From assembly GCA_028282105.1 (NCBI GenBank), contig JANQIO010000025.1, positions 1-33,740 of the forward strand: DNA of 33,740 nucleotides, read 5' to 3'. The notes beneath the pieces are model-generated. The model had not been told where the DNA came from. It made no database searches and saw nothing but the letters and a program-made list of their open reading frames with translations. Each line of letters starts with the position of its first letter. The stretch's first letter is position 1. This document shows positions 21,256 through 30,405 of this stretch, piece after piece. Both the position numbers and the translations under genes were made by a program. Origin of the DNA: Halieaceae bacterium (GTDB lineage: Bacteria > Pseudomonadota > Gammaproteobacteria > Pseudomonadales > Halieaceae).

Positions 21256-22729
21256 CCATGAGGCCCCGCAAGAATGGCATCAGGTCGGTGGCCAGCAGGC
21301 CGCGCATGCCGTCTCCCGCTGCCAGATCGGCGGCAACCGCGTGCAGGCAAACCCCCAGGCAGGCGGCATCCCGCAGGTTCATACCCTGGGCCAGCAGCGC
21401 CACAAGGATGCCGCTCAACACGTCGCCCATGCCACCGCTGGCCATGCCGGGATTGCCATAGGGGCAGACGTAGACCCGGTCGCCGTCGCACACCAGGGTG
21501 CCGGCGCCTTTCAACAGCGCCACCCCCCCGTAGCGCCGCTGCAGGTCGGTAACCGCGGCAAAACGATCAGCTTGTACTTCGCCCGTATCGCTATTCAACA
21601 GCCGCGCCGCTTCGCCCGGGTGAGGCGTGAGAATCCAGTTGCCGCGCTGGGGTGGCGCGTCGGCGCAGCGCCGGGCCAGCAGGTTGAGGGCATCGGCATC
21701 CACCACCAGCGGCAGGTCTGCGTCCAACGCGTTCTGCAGCATCTGCTCCGACCAGGCATTCTGGCCCAGCCCGGGACCCACCGCCGCGGCGGTCGCCCGG
21801 TCCAGCAGCGGTTCCAGTTCGCCGCGGGCCTCTACCCCGTGCGCCATCACTTCCGGCCGCCGCGATAGCAGTGCCGGTACGTGAATCGCCCGGGTGGCCG
21901 CAGACACCAGGCCGGCGCCGCAGCGACCGGCAGACTCCGCGGCCATCAGAGCGGCGCCCGCCATACCCAGGTCGCCGCCGATCACCAGCGCATGACCAAA
22001 ACGGCCCTTGTGGGCGGTTTCGCTCAGCGGCGGCAGGGCGTCCAGTTCCGATTCCAGGTCGAGTCGCACTGCGCCGGCGGGCAGGCGTGCATAGACCTCA
22101 GCGGGTACTGACAAGTCCGCGAAGTGCAGCTCGCCACAGCAGTCGGGCGCATCGCCGGTCAGCAGACCGCGCTTCATGCCAATAAAACTGATTGTCGCAT
22201 CTGCCTCTACCGCAACGCCCAGGCGCCGACCGCTGTCCGCGCAGAGCCCGGAGGGTATATCGACGGCCAGCACTGGCATGCCAGAGGCATTGATGACGTC
22301 GATCGCGTCGCGGTAGTCAGCGCGCACCTCGCCGGTGAGCCCGGTACCGAGCAGGGCGTCGACAATGACGCAGTCTTCCAGGGCGATATCCGGCGCAAAG
22401 GCCTGCACTTTCACCCCGGCATCGAGGGCCGCCTGGCGCGCGGTGGCAGCATCCCCACTGATCCTGGTGGAATCGCCCACCTGGTACACCGTCACCGGAG
22501 TGGCTCGATCCACCGCCAACGCGGCCACCACGAAGCCATCGCCGCCGTTGTTGCCGGTGCCACAGAAGATGGCCAGCGGGCAGCCCGCCGGCCACTCCCG
22601 CTGCAGCAGCTCAAAACTGGCACGACCCGCCCGGGTCATCAGCTGGATGCCGGGGATGTCAAAATCTTCTATGGCGGTACGGTCGAGTTCGCGGGTCTCG
22701 GCGGCGGTGTAGAGCTGTTGCTCGAACAA
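21248..22729 (-). CDS. nnr: Bifunctional NAD(P)H-hydrate epimerase / ADP-dependent NAD(P)H-hydrate dehydratase
   Basis: A protein of about 493 aa that repairs damaged (hydrated) NAD(P)H. The N-terminal epimerase domain has GNNGGDGFVVA (59-69), VDALLGTGL and AVDIPSGL. The C-terminal ribokinase-like dehydratase domain has KGRFGHALVIGGD, VGPGLGQ, VDADALNLL, TPHPGEAARLL and GMASGGMGDVLSG (428-440). The same fusion exists in E. coli (YjeF). The frame is open far upstream, but that part is antisense to queG. No ATG lies in the 72-base gap. A TTG at 22729 is the best start because LYTAAETRELDR follows directly as in homologues; a TTG at 22792 is possible. The stop overlaps tsaE by 8 bases. Confidence 0.93.
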   Translation of the reverse strand: MFEQQLYTAAETRELDRTAIEDFDIPGIQLMTRAGRASFELLQREWPAGCPLAIFCGTGNNGGDGFVVAALAVDRATPVTVYQVGDSTRISGDAATARQAALDAGVKVQAFAPDIALEDCVIVDALLGTGLTGEVRADYRDAIDVINASGMPVLAVDIPSGLCADSGRRLGVAVEADATISFIGMKRGLLTGDAPDCCGELHFADLSVPAEVYARLPAGAVRLDLESELDALPPLSETAHKGRFGHALVIGGDLGMAGAALMAAESAGRCGAGLVSAATRAIHVPALLSRRPEVMAHGVEARGELEPLLDRATAAAVGPGLGQNAWSEQMLQNALDADLPLVVDADALNLLARRCADAPPQRGNWILTPHPGEAARLLNSDTGEVQADRFAAVTDLQRRYGGVALLKGAGTLVCDGDRVYVCPYGNPGMASGGMGDVLSGILVALLAQGMNLRDAACLGVCLHAVAADLAAGDGMRGLLATDLMPFLRGLMDE

Positions 22730-22792
22730 GGGAACTTCTACCTGTCGGGGGTTGGGCTCATCTTCCTTTACTCGCGGGAAGATAGTCGCCAA

Positions 22793-22798
22793 ATTATA
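22793..22798 (-). promoter_or_regulatory. Possible -10 box for nnr-tsaE-amiB
   Basis: A perfect TATAAT on the minus strand in the short gap between divergent nnr and queG. No good -35 lies at 16-18 bases, where it would fall inside queG. The implied leader of about 57 bases agrees with the TTG start at 22729. Confidence 0.35.
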
Positions 22799-22801
22799 CG
22801 C

Positions 22802-23857
22802 ATGACAGCCGCCGAGCAGTACACAGCCCTGGCCGAGGACATTCGCGAATGGGCCGACGAACTGGGGTTCCAGCAACTGGGCATCGCCGATATCGACCTC
22901 GGTGAGCACCCGGCCTACCTGCAGCGCTGGTTGGCGGCCGGCTATCACGGCGAGATGCACTATATGGATCGCCACCGGGAGTTGCGTGCCGAGCCCGGCA
23001 GCCTGGTGCCGGGCACCTTGCGGGTCCTGTCCCTGCGCATGGACTACCTGAGCGAGGGTGAGGACCCGGTGCGCATCCTGGAGTCGCCGCACAAGGCCTA
23101 CATCTCGCGCTACACCCTGGGCCGCGACTACCACAAGCTGATCCGCAAGCGCCTGGCACAGCTGGCCAAGCGCATCGAGCAGGCCGCCGGCGGCAGCCAC
23201 CGGGCCTTCGTGGACAGCGCCCCGGTGCTGGAGCGGGCCATCGCCGAGCAGGCGGGTCTGGGCTGGATCGCCAAGAACACCATGCTGATCAACAGCCAGG
23301 CGGGCTCCTGGTTTTTCCTGGGCGAGATTTATACCGACCTGCCGCTGCCGGTGGACGCACCGCAGCAGGAGAAACACTGCGGCAGCTGTCGGGCCTGCCT
23401 GGACATCTGCCCCACTGATGCCTTCGTCGGCCCCTTTGAGCTGGATGCCCGACGCTGCATTTCCTATCTCACCATCGAGCACCCCGGCAGCATCGACGAG
23501 GCGCTGCGGCCGCTGATGGGCAATCGCATCTTCGGCTGCGATGATTGCCAGCTGGTGTGCCCCTGGAACAAGTTCGCTGAACCCACCGCCGAGGGTGACT
23601 TCGCACCCCGCCACCAGCTCGATGATCGCGGCCTGGTGGAGCTGTTTCTATGGGAGGAGAGTGAGTGGCTGGCCCGCACCGAGGGCTCGGCGATCCGCCG
23701 CATCGGTTACGAACGCTGGCTGCGCAATCTCGCCGTGGCGCTGGGCAATGCGCCGACCTCAGAGGATATCGTGGCGGCGCTCGGCAGCCGGGCGCAGCAC
23801 CCCTCGGCGCTGGTGCGTGAGCACGTTGCCTGGGCGCTGGCACAACACGCCACCTGA
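22802..23857 (+). CDS. queG: Epoxyqueuosine reductase
   Basis: A 351-aa cobalamin- and iron-sulphur-dependent enzyme that reduces epoxyqueuosine to queuosine in tRNA. The catalytic Asp138 lies in FVDSAPVLERA, followed by GLGWIAKNTMLI and SWFFLGEIYTDL. Two 4Fe-4S clusters are supplied by C193, C196, C199, C203 (CGSCRACLDICP), C219, and C246, C249, C253 (CDDCQLVCPWNKF). The C-terminus has the HEAT-like helices of the family. The ATG at 22802 is used; no clear ribosome site is seen. The gene is divergent from nnr and convergent with orn, whose stop lies 5 bases away. Confidence 0.97.
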   Translation: MTAAEQYTALAEDIREWADELGFQQLGIADIDLGEHPAYLQRWLAAGYHGEMHYMDRHRELRAEPGSLVPGTLRVLSLRMDYLSEGEDPVRILESPHKAYISRYTLGRDYHKLIRKRLAQLAKRIEQAAGGSHRAFVDSAPVLERAIAEQAGLGWIAKNTMLINSQAGSWFFLGEIYTDLPLPVDAPQQEKHCGSCRACLDICPTDAFVGPFELDARRCISYLTIEHPGSIDEALRPLMGNRIFGCDDCQLVCPWNKFAEPTAEGDFAPRHQLDDRGLVELFLWEESEWLARTEGSAIRRIGYERWLRNLAVALGNAPTSEDIVAALGSRAQHPSALVREHVAWALAQHAT

Positions 23858-23862
23858 TGAGC

Positions 23863-24405
23863 TCAGCCGTTCAGAAAGTGCTCGCGGTAGTAGCGCAGCT
23901 CTTCAATGGACTCGCGGATATCGTCCAGCGCCAGGTGGGTGCTGTCCTTGCTGAAGCCGGCGGACAGGTCCGGCCGCCAGCGCTGCATCAATATTTTCAG
24001 GGTGCTGACATCCAGGTTGCGGTAGTGGAAGTACCGCTCCAGTTCCGGCATATGCCGCGCCATGAAGCGGCGATCCTGGCAGATGCTGTTGCCGCACATC
24101 GGTGAGGCGCCTTCCGGCACATAGGCTTTTAAGAACTCCAGGGTACGAGCGCTGGCGCTGCGCTCGTCTTCGTCGCTGGCCTTGACGCGCTTTACCAGCC
24201 CCGAGCGGGTATGGTGTGAAGTATTCCACTCGTCCATCGCATCCAGGCGCTCGTCCGGCTGGTAGATAGCCAGCACCGGGCCCTCGGCCAGCGTGTTGAG
24301 CTGGCCGTCGGTGACAATGGTGGCTATCTCGATGACCGCGTCGTTATCCGGGTCGAGTCCGGTCATTTCCATGTCGACCCAAATCAGGTTCTCGTCACTG
24401 AGCAT
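23863..24405 (-). CDS. orn: Oligoribonuclease
   Basis: A 180-aa DEDDh 3'-5' exonuclease that degrades diribonucleotides, including pGpG from cyclic di-GMP breakdown. The catalytic residues D11, E13, D111, H157 and D162 line up with those of E. coli Orn, offset by one. The N-terminus [20 protein letters not shown] and the [12 protein letters not shown] and [13 protein letters not shown] motifs are characteristic. The frame is open to 24444, but the ATG at 24405 gives the standard length. It is divergent from rsgA. Because it finishes c-di-GMP turnover, it ties functionally to the GGDEF protein at 5521-7323. Confidence 0.98.
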   Translation of the reverse strand: MLSDENLIWVDMEMTGLDPDNDAVIEIATIVTDGQLNTLAEGPVLAIYQPDERLDAMDEWNTSHHTRSGLVKRVKASDEDERSASARTLEFLKAYVPEGASPMCGNSICQDRRFMARHMPELERYFHYRNLDVSTLKILMQRWRPDLSAGFSKDSTHLALDDIRESIEELRYYREHFLNG

Positions 24406-24437
24406 AACGGCGGCGTCCGGCTTGCAATTAAGGAAGT

Positions 24438-24466
24438 TTAGCAAAAGGGTCTTGCACGGCTAATAT
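24438..24466 (+). promoter_or_regulatory. Possible rsgA promoter
   Basis: TTAGCA (24438-24443) and TAATAT (24461-24466) with a 17-base spacer, each a 4/6 match, 18 bases before the rsgA ATG. The region is the 78-base gap between divergent orn and rsgA. Confidence 0.3.
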
Positions 24467-24483
24467 GGCGCTATGGTGAAGCC

Positions 24484-25506
24484 ATGAACAAACGCAAGCT
24501 GACCCGCCGCCAGGCCTGGCGGGTCAGGAAAATCCAGGACGAGCGCCGCCAGCGCGCGGAGAACCGCGGCCAGGCCGCCGAAGAGGTGCTGACCAGCGGC
24601 GAACTCGGCGCGGAGCGGGATGGCCTGGTGATTGCCCACTACGGCACCCAGGTGCTGGTGGAAGCCGGGGGCTTGCGCCAGCGCTGTCACCTGCGCGCCA
24701 ACCTCGACAGCCTGGTGACCGGTGACCAGGTAGCCTGGTGCCCCGGCGAACCCCTGGGGGTGGTGGTGGCCCGCCATGCGCGCGACTCGGAACTGCTGCG
24801 CCCGGACCCCTACGGCAAGCTCAAGCCCGTCGCCGCCAACGTCGACCAGATCATTATCGTGATAGCGCCGCGCCCGGAACCCCATGCCAACCTGGTGGAT
24901 CGCTACCTGGTGGCGGCGGAGGCGGTGGATATAGAGCCGCTGATCCTGCTGAACAAGTCCGACATGCTAACGGGCGATAGCGGGGCGGCAGAGGCCATGG
25001 CCGAGCTGCTGGCCCCCTACCCGCTGTTGGGCTACCGGCTGCTGGAGGCGTCCTGCAAGACCCGGGACGGCCTGCAATCCCTGATGGCGACACTGGAAGG
25101 TCACACCAGCGTATTCGTTGGCCAGTCCGGGGTCGGCAAATCCTCGCTGGTCAATGCCCTGCTACCCGAGGTAGACGCGCGGGTGGGCAAGCTGTCGGAA
25201 TCTGGCGACAAGGGCACGCATACCACCACGACCGCGGAGCTGTTCCACCTGCCCAGCGGCGGCGCCTTGATCGACTCACCGGGCATTCGCGAGTTCGGCC
25301 TGTGGCATATGGACCGCGCCCAGATCGAACAGGGCTTTCGCGAGTTCCGGCCACTGCTGGGCCTGTGCCGGTTCCGTGACTGCCGCCACCGCGAGGAACC
25401 AGGCTGCGCACTGCGGGCGGCGGTGGAGGCCGGCGAGATCAGCGAGCGGCGCATGGCCAGCTACCGGCATATGGTCAACGCGCTGGACGAGAACCCGGGA
25501 AACTAG
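24484..25506 (+). CDS. rsgA: Small ribosomal subunit biogenesis GTPase RsgA
   Basis: A 340-aa circularly permuted GTPase that checks late 30S subunit maturation. The order is a basic N-terminus ([20 protein letters not shown]), an OB-fold, G4 NKSD (157-160), then the P-loop GQSGVGKSS (213-221), GTHTTTT (244-250) and DSPG (264-267), confirming permutation. The C-terminal zinc knuckle has C295, C300, H302 and C308. The ATG at 24484 has GGTGAA upstream. rhdA starts about 35 bases downstream on the same strand. Confidence 0.97.
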   Translation: MNKRKLTRRQAWRVRKIQDERRQRAENRGQAAEEVLTSGELGAERDGLVIAHYGTQVLVEAGGLRQRCHLRANLDSLVTGDQVAWCPGEPLGVVVARHARDSELLRPDPYGKLKPVAANVDQIIIVIAPRPEPHANLVDRYLVAAEAVDIEPLILLNKSDMLTGDSGAAEAMAELLAPYPLLGYRLLEASCKTRDGLQSLMATLEGHTSVFVGQSGVGKSSLVNALLPEVDARVGKLSESGDKGTHTTTTAELFHLPSGGALIDSPGIREFGLWHMDRAQIEQGFREFRPLLGLCRFRDCRHREEPGCALRAAVEAGEISERRMASYRHMVNALDENPGN

Positions 25507-25541
25507 GCTACACTGGCGCCCCCTCTTCGCTGTTGAGACCC

Positions 25542-26363
25542 ATGATGACCGAGGCCGCCCTCCCCCTCCTGCTGGAACCCGAAACATTTGCGGCACAGCG
25601 CGACGCCCAGCCGACAGTGTTGCTGGTGGATGTGAGTAGCCCCGACAACTATCGGGCAGGCCACATCCCGGGCGCGGTGCATCTGCCGCCCGGCGCGCTG
25701 CAGCACGGCGCGCCACCGGCACCGGGTCGCCTTCCCGACCAGGCCAGGCTGGAGGAGATATTCTCCTATCTGGGCCTGACCCCCGAACACCATGTGGTGG
25801 CCTATGACGACGAGGGCGGCGGCTGGGCCGGGCGCCTGCTGTGGACCCTGGAGGCCATCGGTCACCGGCGCTTCAGCTACCTCAACGGCGGCATCCATGC
25901 CTGGCGTGCCGCCGGACTGCCCGAGGCACAGGAGATTACCCAGCCCGATTCACAGCCGGTTTCGGTGACCGTTGATACGGCGCCGATCGCCGAGGTCGAG
26001 GATATCCTGCCGCGCCTGGAGGACCCGGGCTTCGCCATCTGGGATGCGCGCTCGGCAGAGGAACACCAGGGCCTGCGATCCGGCTCGATGCGGGCAGGCC
26101 ATATTCCGGGCGCCATCAACATCGACTGGCTGCATCTCATCGACCGCGGCAACGCCACCCGCCTGGTGGACCTGGAGCAGCTGCGCGCCCACCTGGACAG
26201 CGTAGGACTCACGCCCGACAAGGACATTGTCACCCACTGCCAGACCCACCACCGCTCCAGCCTCACCTGGCTGGCCATGAAGGTCCTCGGCTACCCCTCG
26301 GTCAAGGGCTACCACGGCTCCTGGGGAGAATGGGGCAACCGCGACGACCTGCCGGTGGCCTGA
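25542..26363 (+). CDS. rhdA: Thiosulfate sulfurtransferase, tandem rhodanese (RhdA type)
   Basis: A 273-aa two-domain rhodanese that moves sulfane sulphur from donors such as thiosulfate to acceptors. The N-terminal domain (about 10-135) is the usual inactive copy, with YDDEGGGWAGRLLW where the catalytic loop would be and LNGGIHAWRAAGLP. The C-terminal domain has the active Cys233 in CQTHHRS, the loop known from Azotobacter RhdA, rather than CGSGVTA of SseA. The ATG at 25542 is used; an ATG one codon later and a TTG at 25533 are alternatives. The ribosome site is weak. psd begins 3 bases after the stop, an arrangement also seen in Pseudomonas. Confidence 0.95.
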   Translation: MMTEAALPLLLEPETFAAQRDAQPTVLLVDVSSPDNYRAGHIPGAVHLPPGALQHGAPPAPGRLPDQARLEEIFSYLGLTPEHHVVAYDDEGGGWAGRLLWTLEAIGHRRFSYLNGGIHAWRAAGLPEAQEITQPDSQPVSVTVDTAPIAEVEDILPRLEDPGFAIWDARSAEEHQGLRSGSMRAGHIPGAINIDWLHLIDRGNATRLVDLEQLRAHLDSVGLTPDKDIVTHCQTHHRSSLTWLAMKVLGYPSVKGYHGSWGEWGNRDDLPVA

Positions 26364-26366
26364 GTC

Positions 26367-27218
26367 ATGGACCAGCTGTTTATCCTGCTGCAACACCTGC
26401 TGCCCCAGCACCTGCTGTCGCGCGCCGTTGGCTGGCTGGCGCGCTCGGAAATCCCATGGATCAAGGGTCCGTTTATTCGCGTCTTTGCCGGTCACTTCGA
26501 TGTGAACATGCAGGAAGCCGCCGAACCCGACGTGGAGGCCTACCCCAGCTTCAACGCTTTCTTTACCCGGGCACTGACCGCGGGTGCGCGCCCGCTGGCC
26601 GAAGGTGACGACGCCCTGCTGTGCCCCGCCGACGGCAGTATCAGCCAGCTCGGCGCTATTGAGGCCGGCCAGCTCTTCCAGGCCAAGGGCCACCACTTCA
26701 GCTGTGCCGAGCTACTGGGAGACGTGCAGCGGGCCAAGGATTTTGAAGGCGGCAGCTTTGCCACCGTGTACCTGTCACCCCGCGACTACCACCGGGTGCA
26801 TATGCCGGTGGCCGGAGATCTCAGCGCCCAGACCTATATCCCCGGCGCGCTGTTCTCGGTCAACCAGGTCACCGCCGAACACGTCGATCGCCTGTTTGCC
26901 CGCAACGAACGCCTGGTGTGCTACTTCGACACGAAACAGGGCCCGATGGCGATGGTGCTGGTAGGCGCCATGATTGTCGCCGGCATCCAGACGGTCTGGT
27001 CAGGCCAGGTGGCCCCACCCCCGCGCGAACCCCGCACCGTCAACTATAAGCACGCCCCCGACGGCATCAACCTCAGGCGCGGCGAGGAGATGGGCCGCTT
27101 CCTGCTCGGCTCAACGGTGATCCTGCTGTTCCCCAAAGACACCGTGAGCTGGGAATCCCGGTTCACTGCCGGCTCCCCCACCCGCATGGGTGAGCGCCTG
27201 GGGACGCTTCACTCCTGA
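26367..27218 (+). CDS. psd: Phosphatidylserine decarboxylase proenzyme
   Basis: A 283-aa inner-membrane enzyme that makes phosphatidylethanolamine. The self-cleavage site is LGST, between Gly248 and Ser249, where Ser becomes the pyruvoyl group. Other family motifs are FNAFFTRALTAGARPLA, CPADGSISQLG, YLSPRDYHRVHMP and GALFSVNQVT, supplying the Asp and His of the processing triad. Length is typical for the bacterial type I enzyme. It starts 3 bases after rhdA and ends 12 bases from the convergent outer-membrane gene. No hairpin with a T-run is visible in that short gap. Confidence 0.98.
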   Translation: MDQLFILLQHLLPQHLLSRAVGWLARSEIPWIKGPFIRVFAGHFDVNMQEAAEPDVEAYPSFNAFFTRALTAGARPLAEGDDALLCPADGSISQLGAIEAGQLFQAKGHHFSCAELLGDVQRAKDFEGGSFATVYLSPRDYHRVHMPVAGDLSAQTYIPGALFSVNQVTAEHVDRLFARNERLVCYFDTKQGPMAMVLVGAMIVAGIQTVWSGQVAPPPREPRTVNYKHAPDGINLRRGEEMGRFLLGSTVILLFPKDTVSWESRFTAGSPTRMGERLGTLHS

Positions 27219-27230
27219 GTGTTGCTGACC

Positions 27231-28019
27231 TCAGAGGCGATAGACGAAGGCGAGCGCCGGGCCAGACATGGTCAGTTCGATCTCGATGTCCTGGCCACCA
27301 CCGGCAACATCCATTTCGATCTCCATGTAGCGGTAGGCCAGCGCCGCAGCGAAGCGATTGTTCTCTCCGAACTGATAGGCGAGCATGCCCTGCACGTTCC
27401 ATGTCAGGTCGGTATCGCCGGTACCCACATCGGCGCGCAGCGAGGCCGCCCAGTTAGAGCCAAAGGTCTTGCCGATGCGGGCGCCGACGAAACCATCGGC
27501 CAGGGTGTCTGAGGCATTGACGTCACCGCTCTGGCCGAACGGTCCCGCCAGGGATGCGTCCAACTCAACTTCGGTGTCAATCACGCGCACCCCCGCAAAC
27601 ACGTCTACACCGTCGAGCCCCGGTTCGCCGAACACGCGAAAGGCAGCGCCGACCTCGGCAAAGATATTGGTAATTTCCGCGTCGATGTTTGCCCCGCCGA
27701 GTGGCGGCGACCCATCCGGCAGATCCTGATCATCACTGGCCAGCAAATAGGTGAAGTCCAGGAAGAACGCCCACTTGTTGCGCGCCGCCTCGACGTGGAA
27801 CTGCCCGCCGACTTCCAGGTTGTCTACCAGCTCATCGAAGGTCACTGTCGATTCCATATCCAGGTAGGGATCGATGGAGACATCAGCCGTGGTATCGGTT
27901 GCCCATACATAAGGCACCACCGTCCACTGCCAGTCCGATGCCGTGGCCGGCAGTGACCAGCCCAGGCCCGACACAACGATTGCGAACAGCAGGTGTTTGA
28001 AATTTGCAATTTTTGTCAA
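27231..28019 (-). CDS. Predicted outer-membrane beta-barrel protein
   Basis: A 262-aa secreted protein with a signal peptide (about 1-27, ending PATAS) and then alternating amphipathic strands: WQWTVVPYVWATD, KWAFFLDFTYLLA, GVDVFAGVRVIDTEVE, GFVGARIGKTFGSNWAASLRA and RFAAALAYRYMEIEMDV, ending in FVYRL. This pattern and the terminal aromatic strand fit a small porin-like barrel, perhaps 8-12 strands. No specific family is recognised and the substrate is unknown. The start is TTG at 28019 (TTG ACA AAA ATT) behind GGGGGAAGAG; no ATG lies nearby. The gene is 53 bases downstream of the DUF3604 gene on the same strand and may share its transcript. Confidence 0.78.
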   Translation of the reverse strand: MTKIANFKHLLFAIVVSGLGWSLPATASDWQWTVVPYVWATDTTADVSIDPYLDMESTVTFDELVDNLEVGGQFHVEAARNKWAFFLDFTYLLASDDQDLPDGSPPLGGANIDAEITNIFAEVGAAFRVFGEPGLDGVDVFAGVRVIDTEVELDASLAGPFGQSGDVNASDTLADGFVGARIGKTFGSNWAASLRADVGTGDTDLTWNVQGMLAYQFGENNRFAAALAYRYMEIEMDVAGGGQDIEIELTMSGPALAFVYRL

Positions 28020-28072
28020 AGCTCTTCCCCCGCGGTGTTGCCCAGTGAATCGATGGTCACAGTATTTCGTAC

Positions 28073-30280
28073 TCAGTCTTCAGCATTGGCTTCCACTTCA
28101 TAATTGGCAAAGCCGAATTCGCTGTTGGCTGCCGCGACAAGCTGATCACCGAGGCGGTAAACCGTGACGCCGAGCTCGACGCCCCCAAGGCTGGTCAACA
28201 GCTGCCCATCGCGAATCTGGTACTGCGTTGCCGCGCCGTGGCTCATCACCCCGAGGCCTTCCGTGTTGACGGGTTTTCCGTCCACAGCCGTCACCAGGCG
28301 CCGGCCTTCCGTTCCATACAGAATGTCAAAACGCTGCCCGGTAACCAGGTTGTGCACGGCAACGGTATTGCCCACGACCAGGTCCTTAAGCTCGCCGTCT
28401 GTGAGCGCAACGGCACCGCGGCGCCGCAGGTCGGCGACCGTGATGGACGGCGCGATATCGGCGCGGTCCTTCTCATCCGGCGTGTACCAGATTGGCGAAC
28501 TCCAGGCGCGCTCCTGCACAATCGCCGAGAAACCCTCGCCGCTGGGCGGCAGCCGGCCCAGTGCCGCCGCCTGGATGGTGCTCCAGCGCGGCGTGGGGAT
28601 TTCCAGTACGCGCAGGTAGTAAAAGGCTTCCGCGCCTGGATCGAAGTCCGGGTCGGTCCAAACGGTTCTCAGGTCGTCCGAGCCAATGGTGTTGCTGTAG
28701 GTTCCACTGGCAAGGTCTACCGTCGACCCGATAGCGGCCAGCTTGCCGTTGTCCTCCGGTGTGCGGTCGCCGGACCAGGCCACATCGTAGATTTTCTCGA
28801 AGCTCTGGCCGTTTCTGCTCCAGCCCTTGACCACCTGGACACGGTCCAGGTTGGCGCTGTCCGGGTCGCGGGTTGCCCAGATCACAAAACTCGGAGCGGC
28901 AGCGCCGCGGGCAGGCAGTTCACCTCCCATGGGTACGCCGTGGCCATAGGCCTTGGCTTCCCAGTCGCGCTGCTCCAGTAGGTCCGCGTCAAACCCCCAG
29001 CCGCCAAAGAAGCGCACTGCAATACGCACACCGGTCGTGGCATAGGTTTCCTTGCGCAGCAAGGCGTCGAAAATGGCTTCGCGGCTGTTTTCCTCGGCCC
29101 ATACGGCGCTCAGCCCGGCCGGCGACACCCACAGGCTGTTCAGGCCCATTTCGGCGGCGCCACCCACCCGCTTTTCCGGCGAATCGTCCAGCGTGCCGTG
29201 CATGCCGAAGTAGTTTTCCTTGCGGTAGGGCACCGCTGTGACATGGGAATCAGAGCCAGCCACCATGCCAAACTTGAAGGGATTGAAACCACGCCCCTGG
29301 CCCATCGCCAGTCCATCCCGGTACGCCTGGCGCGCATAGCTGCCGTACTGAACCGGGTCGCCCTCAGCACCCAGCAGACGCCAGACAAACACCTCATAGT
29401 TGGCGAAGCCGTCGTCCGGGGACAGGAAGGGTGTGGTTTCCGACTGGCCCTTGCCCTGCTTCAACTCGGTCAGCGGCTCATTGCGCAGGCGAGCTTCCGC
29501 CCAGGACCTGTCGAGCGGCTGGCCGGCAAGGTCCGTGTAGCGGGGGAACATCAAGCCGGAGCTCAGGTTGCCATTGTGCGAGACTGCCAGCACCTCGTTG
29601 CCCTCGGTCCGCTGCCCATCCATCCACTTCCATAGATCACGTGGGTGGGTGGACTCCAACGGCGTGAAGGGAACCCGCGGCACCTTTTTGGCATCACGGA
29701 ATATTATGTTGCGATGCATGTTCAGCGAATTGGGTGTCGAGGTCCATTCGTAGGCTGCGAAGGTGGTGAACACACCCGGCTGGTAGAACTTCTCTGCAGC
29801 CTCGACCACCTTCTGCCACACAGGGGCCACCACATCCGGATCGGTCATGGCGTCGACCGTGACACCCTTGGCAATGCCAAGCGATAACAACTTGAATGCC
29901 AACATCGGGTCGCTATCAGCACTCAATTCCAGAATCCGGGTAGTGAACGCTGAGGATTTGCGCAGCGCCGATTCCGGGTCCTGCGCCTGTTGAATCATGC
30001 CCATGTATTCGGCGTGGTCGGTGACCGCACCCCAGTCCAGGGGCTTGCTGATCTTGACGTCAAAGCCGCCCGGATGAGGGATGGATTCTCCGCGAGCGTA
30101 ACGATAGAAGTCTTCAGGGCCTGTGGTCTGATTACCAAAGGCAAAGGCATCGAAGGACCAGCCGGTGTGAACATGCTGTTCACCCCAATACAGGTGACGC
30201 TCCTGGGCATAACTCACCAGGGCGTGGGTGGACAGCGCGCAAATGAGGGCCGCGGCCTTCATCGATCGGGTACAGAACAT
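28073..30280 (-). CDS. Secreted DUF3604 protein (PHP-like metal-binding fold)
   Basis: A protein of about 735 aa with a signal peptide ending near residue 25 (LVSYAQ). DUF3604 marks are RHLYWGEQHVHTGWSFDAF (28-46, with His36 and His38), LDWGAVTDHAEYMG (81-94) and later MVAGSDSHVTAVPYRKENYF. The spaced His/Asp residues suggest a metal-dependent hydrolase related to PHP phosphoesterases, but no member's reaction is settled to my knowledge. The C-terminal 100 residues (DIAPSITVADLRRRGAVALT onward) are a less conserved add-on. The ATG at 30280 has AAGGAG ten bases upstream; 30301 and 30262 are alternatives. It follows the lipoprotein gene by 125 bases and precedes the outer-membrane gene. Confidence 0.85.
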   Translation of the reverse strand: MFCTRSMKAAALICALSTHALVSYAQERHLYWGEQHVHTGWSFDAFAFGNQTTGPEDFYRYARGESIPHPGGFDVKISKPLDWGAVTDHAEYMGMIQQAQDPESALRKSSAFTTRILELSADSDPMLAFKLLSLGIAKGVTVDAMTDPDVVAPVWQKVVEAAEKFYQPGVFTTFAAYEWTSTPNSLNMHRNIIFRDAKKVPRVPFTPLESTHPRDLWKWMDGQRTEGNEVLAVSHNGNLSSGLMFPRYTDLAGQPLDRSWAEARLRNEPLTELKQGKGQSETTPFLSPDDGFANYEVFVWRLLGAEGDPVQYGSYARQAYRDGLAMGQGRGFNPFKFGMVAGSDSHVTAVPYRKENYFGMHGTLDDSPEKRVGGAAEMGLNSLWVSPAGLSAVWAEENSREAIFDALLRKETYATTGVRIAVRFFGGWGFDADLLEQRDWEAKAYGHGVPMGGELPARGAAAPSFVIWATRDPDSANLDRVQVVKGWSRNGQSFEKIYDVAWSGDRTPEDNGKLAAIGSTVDLASGTYSNTIGSDDLRTVWTDPDFDPGAEAFYYLRVLEIPTPRWSTIQAAALGRLPPSGEGFSAIVQERAWSSPIWYTPDEKDRADIAPSITVADLRRRGAVALTDGELKDLVVGNTVAVHNLVTGQRFDILYGTEGRRLVTAVDGKPVNTEGLGVMSHGAATQYQIRDGQLLTSLGGVELGVTVYRLGDQLVAAANSEFGFANYEVEANAED

Positions 30281-30405
30281 GGGCCAGGGTCTCCTTGCCA
30301 TGAGCCTGCATCTCCGAAGCCTAAACCCGGTTTCGTAATAGTTCAAACACCCGACCGGTGCGCGGTAGAGGCCGCGGCAACAGGGGAAGTGCCAGGCCGG
30401 AGCCA

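Noticed and set aside
22730-23614. Long upstream extension of nnr
   Set aside because: It is antisense to queG, which has full family motifs; homology of nnr begins at about 22729.
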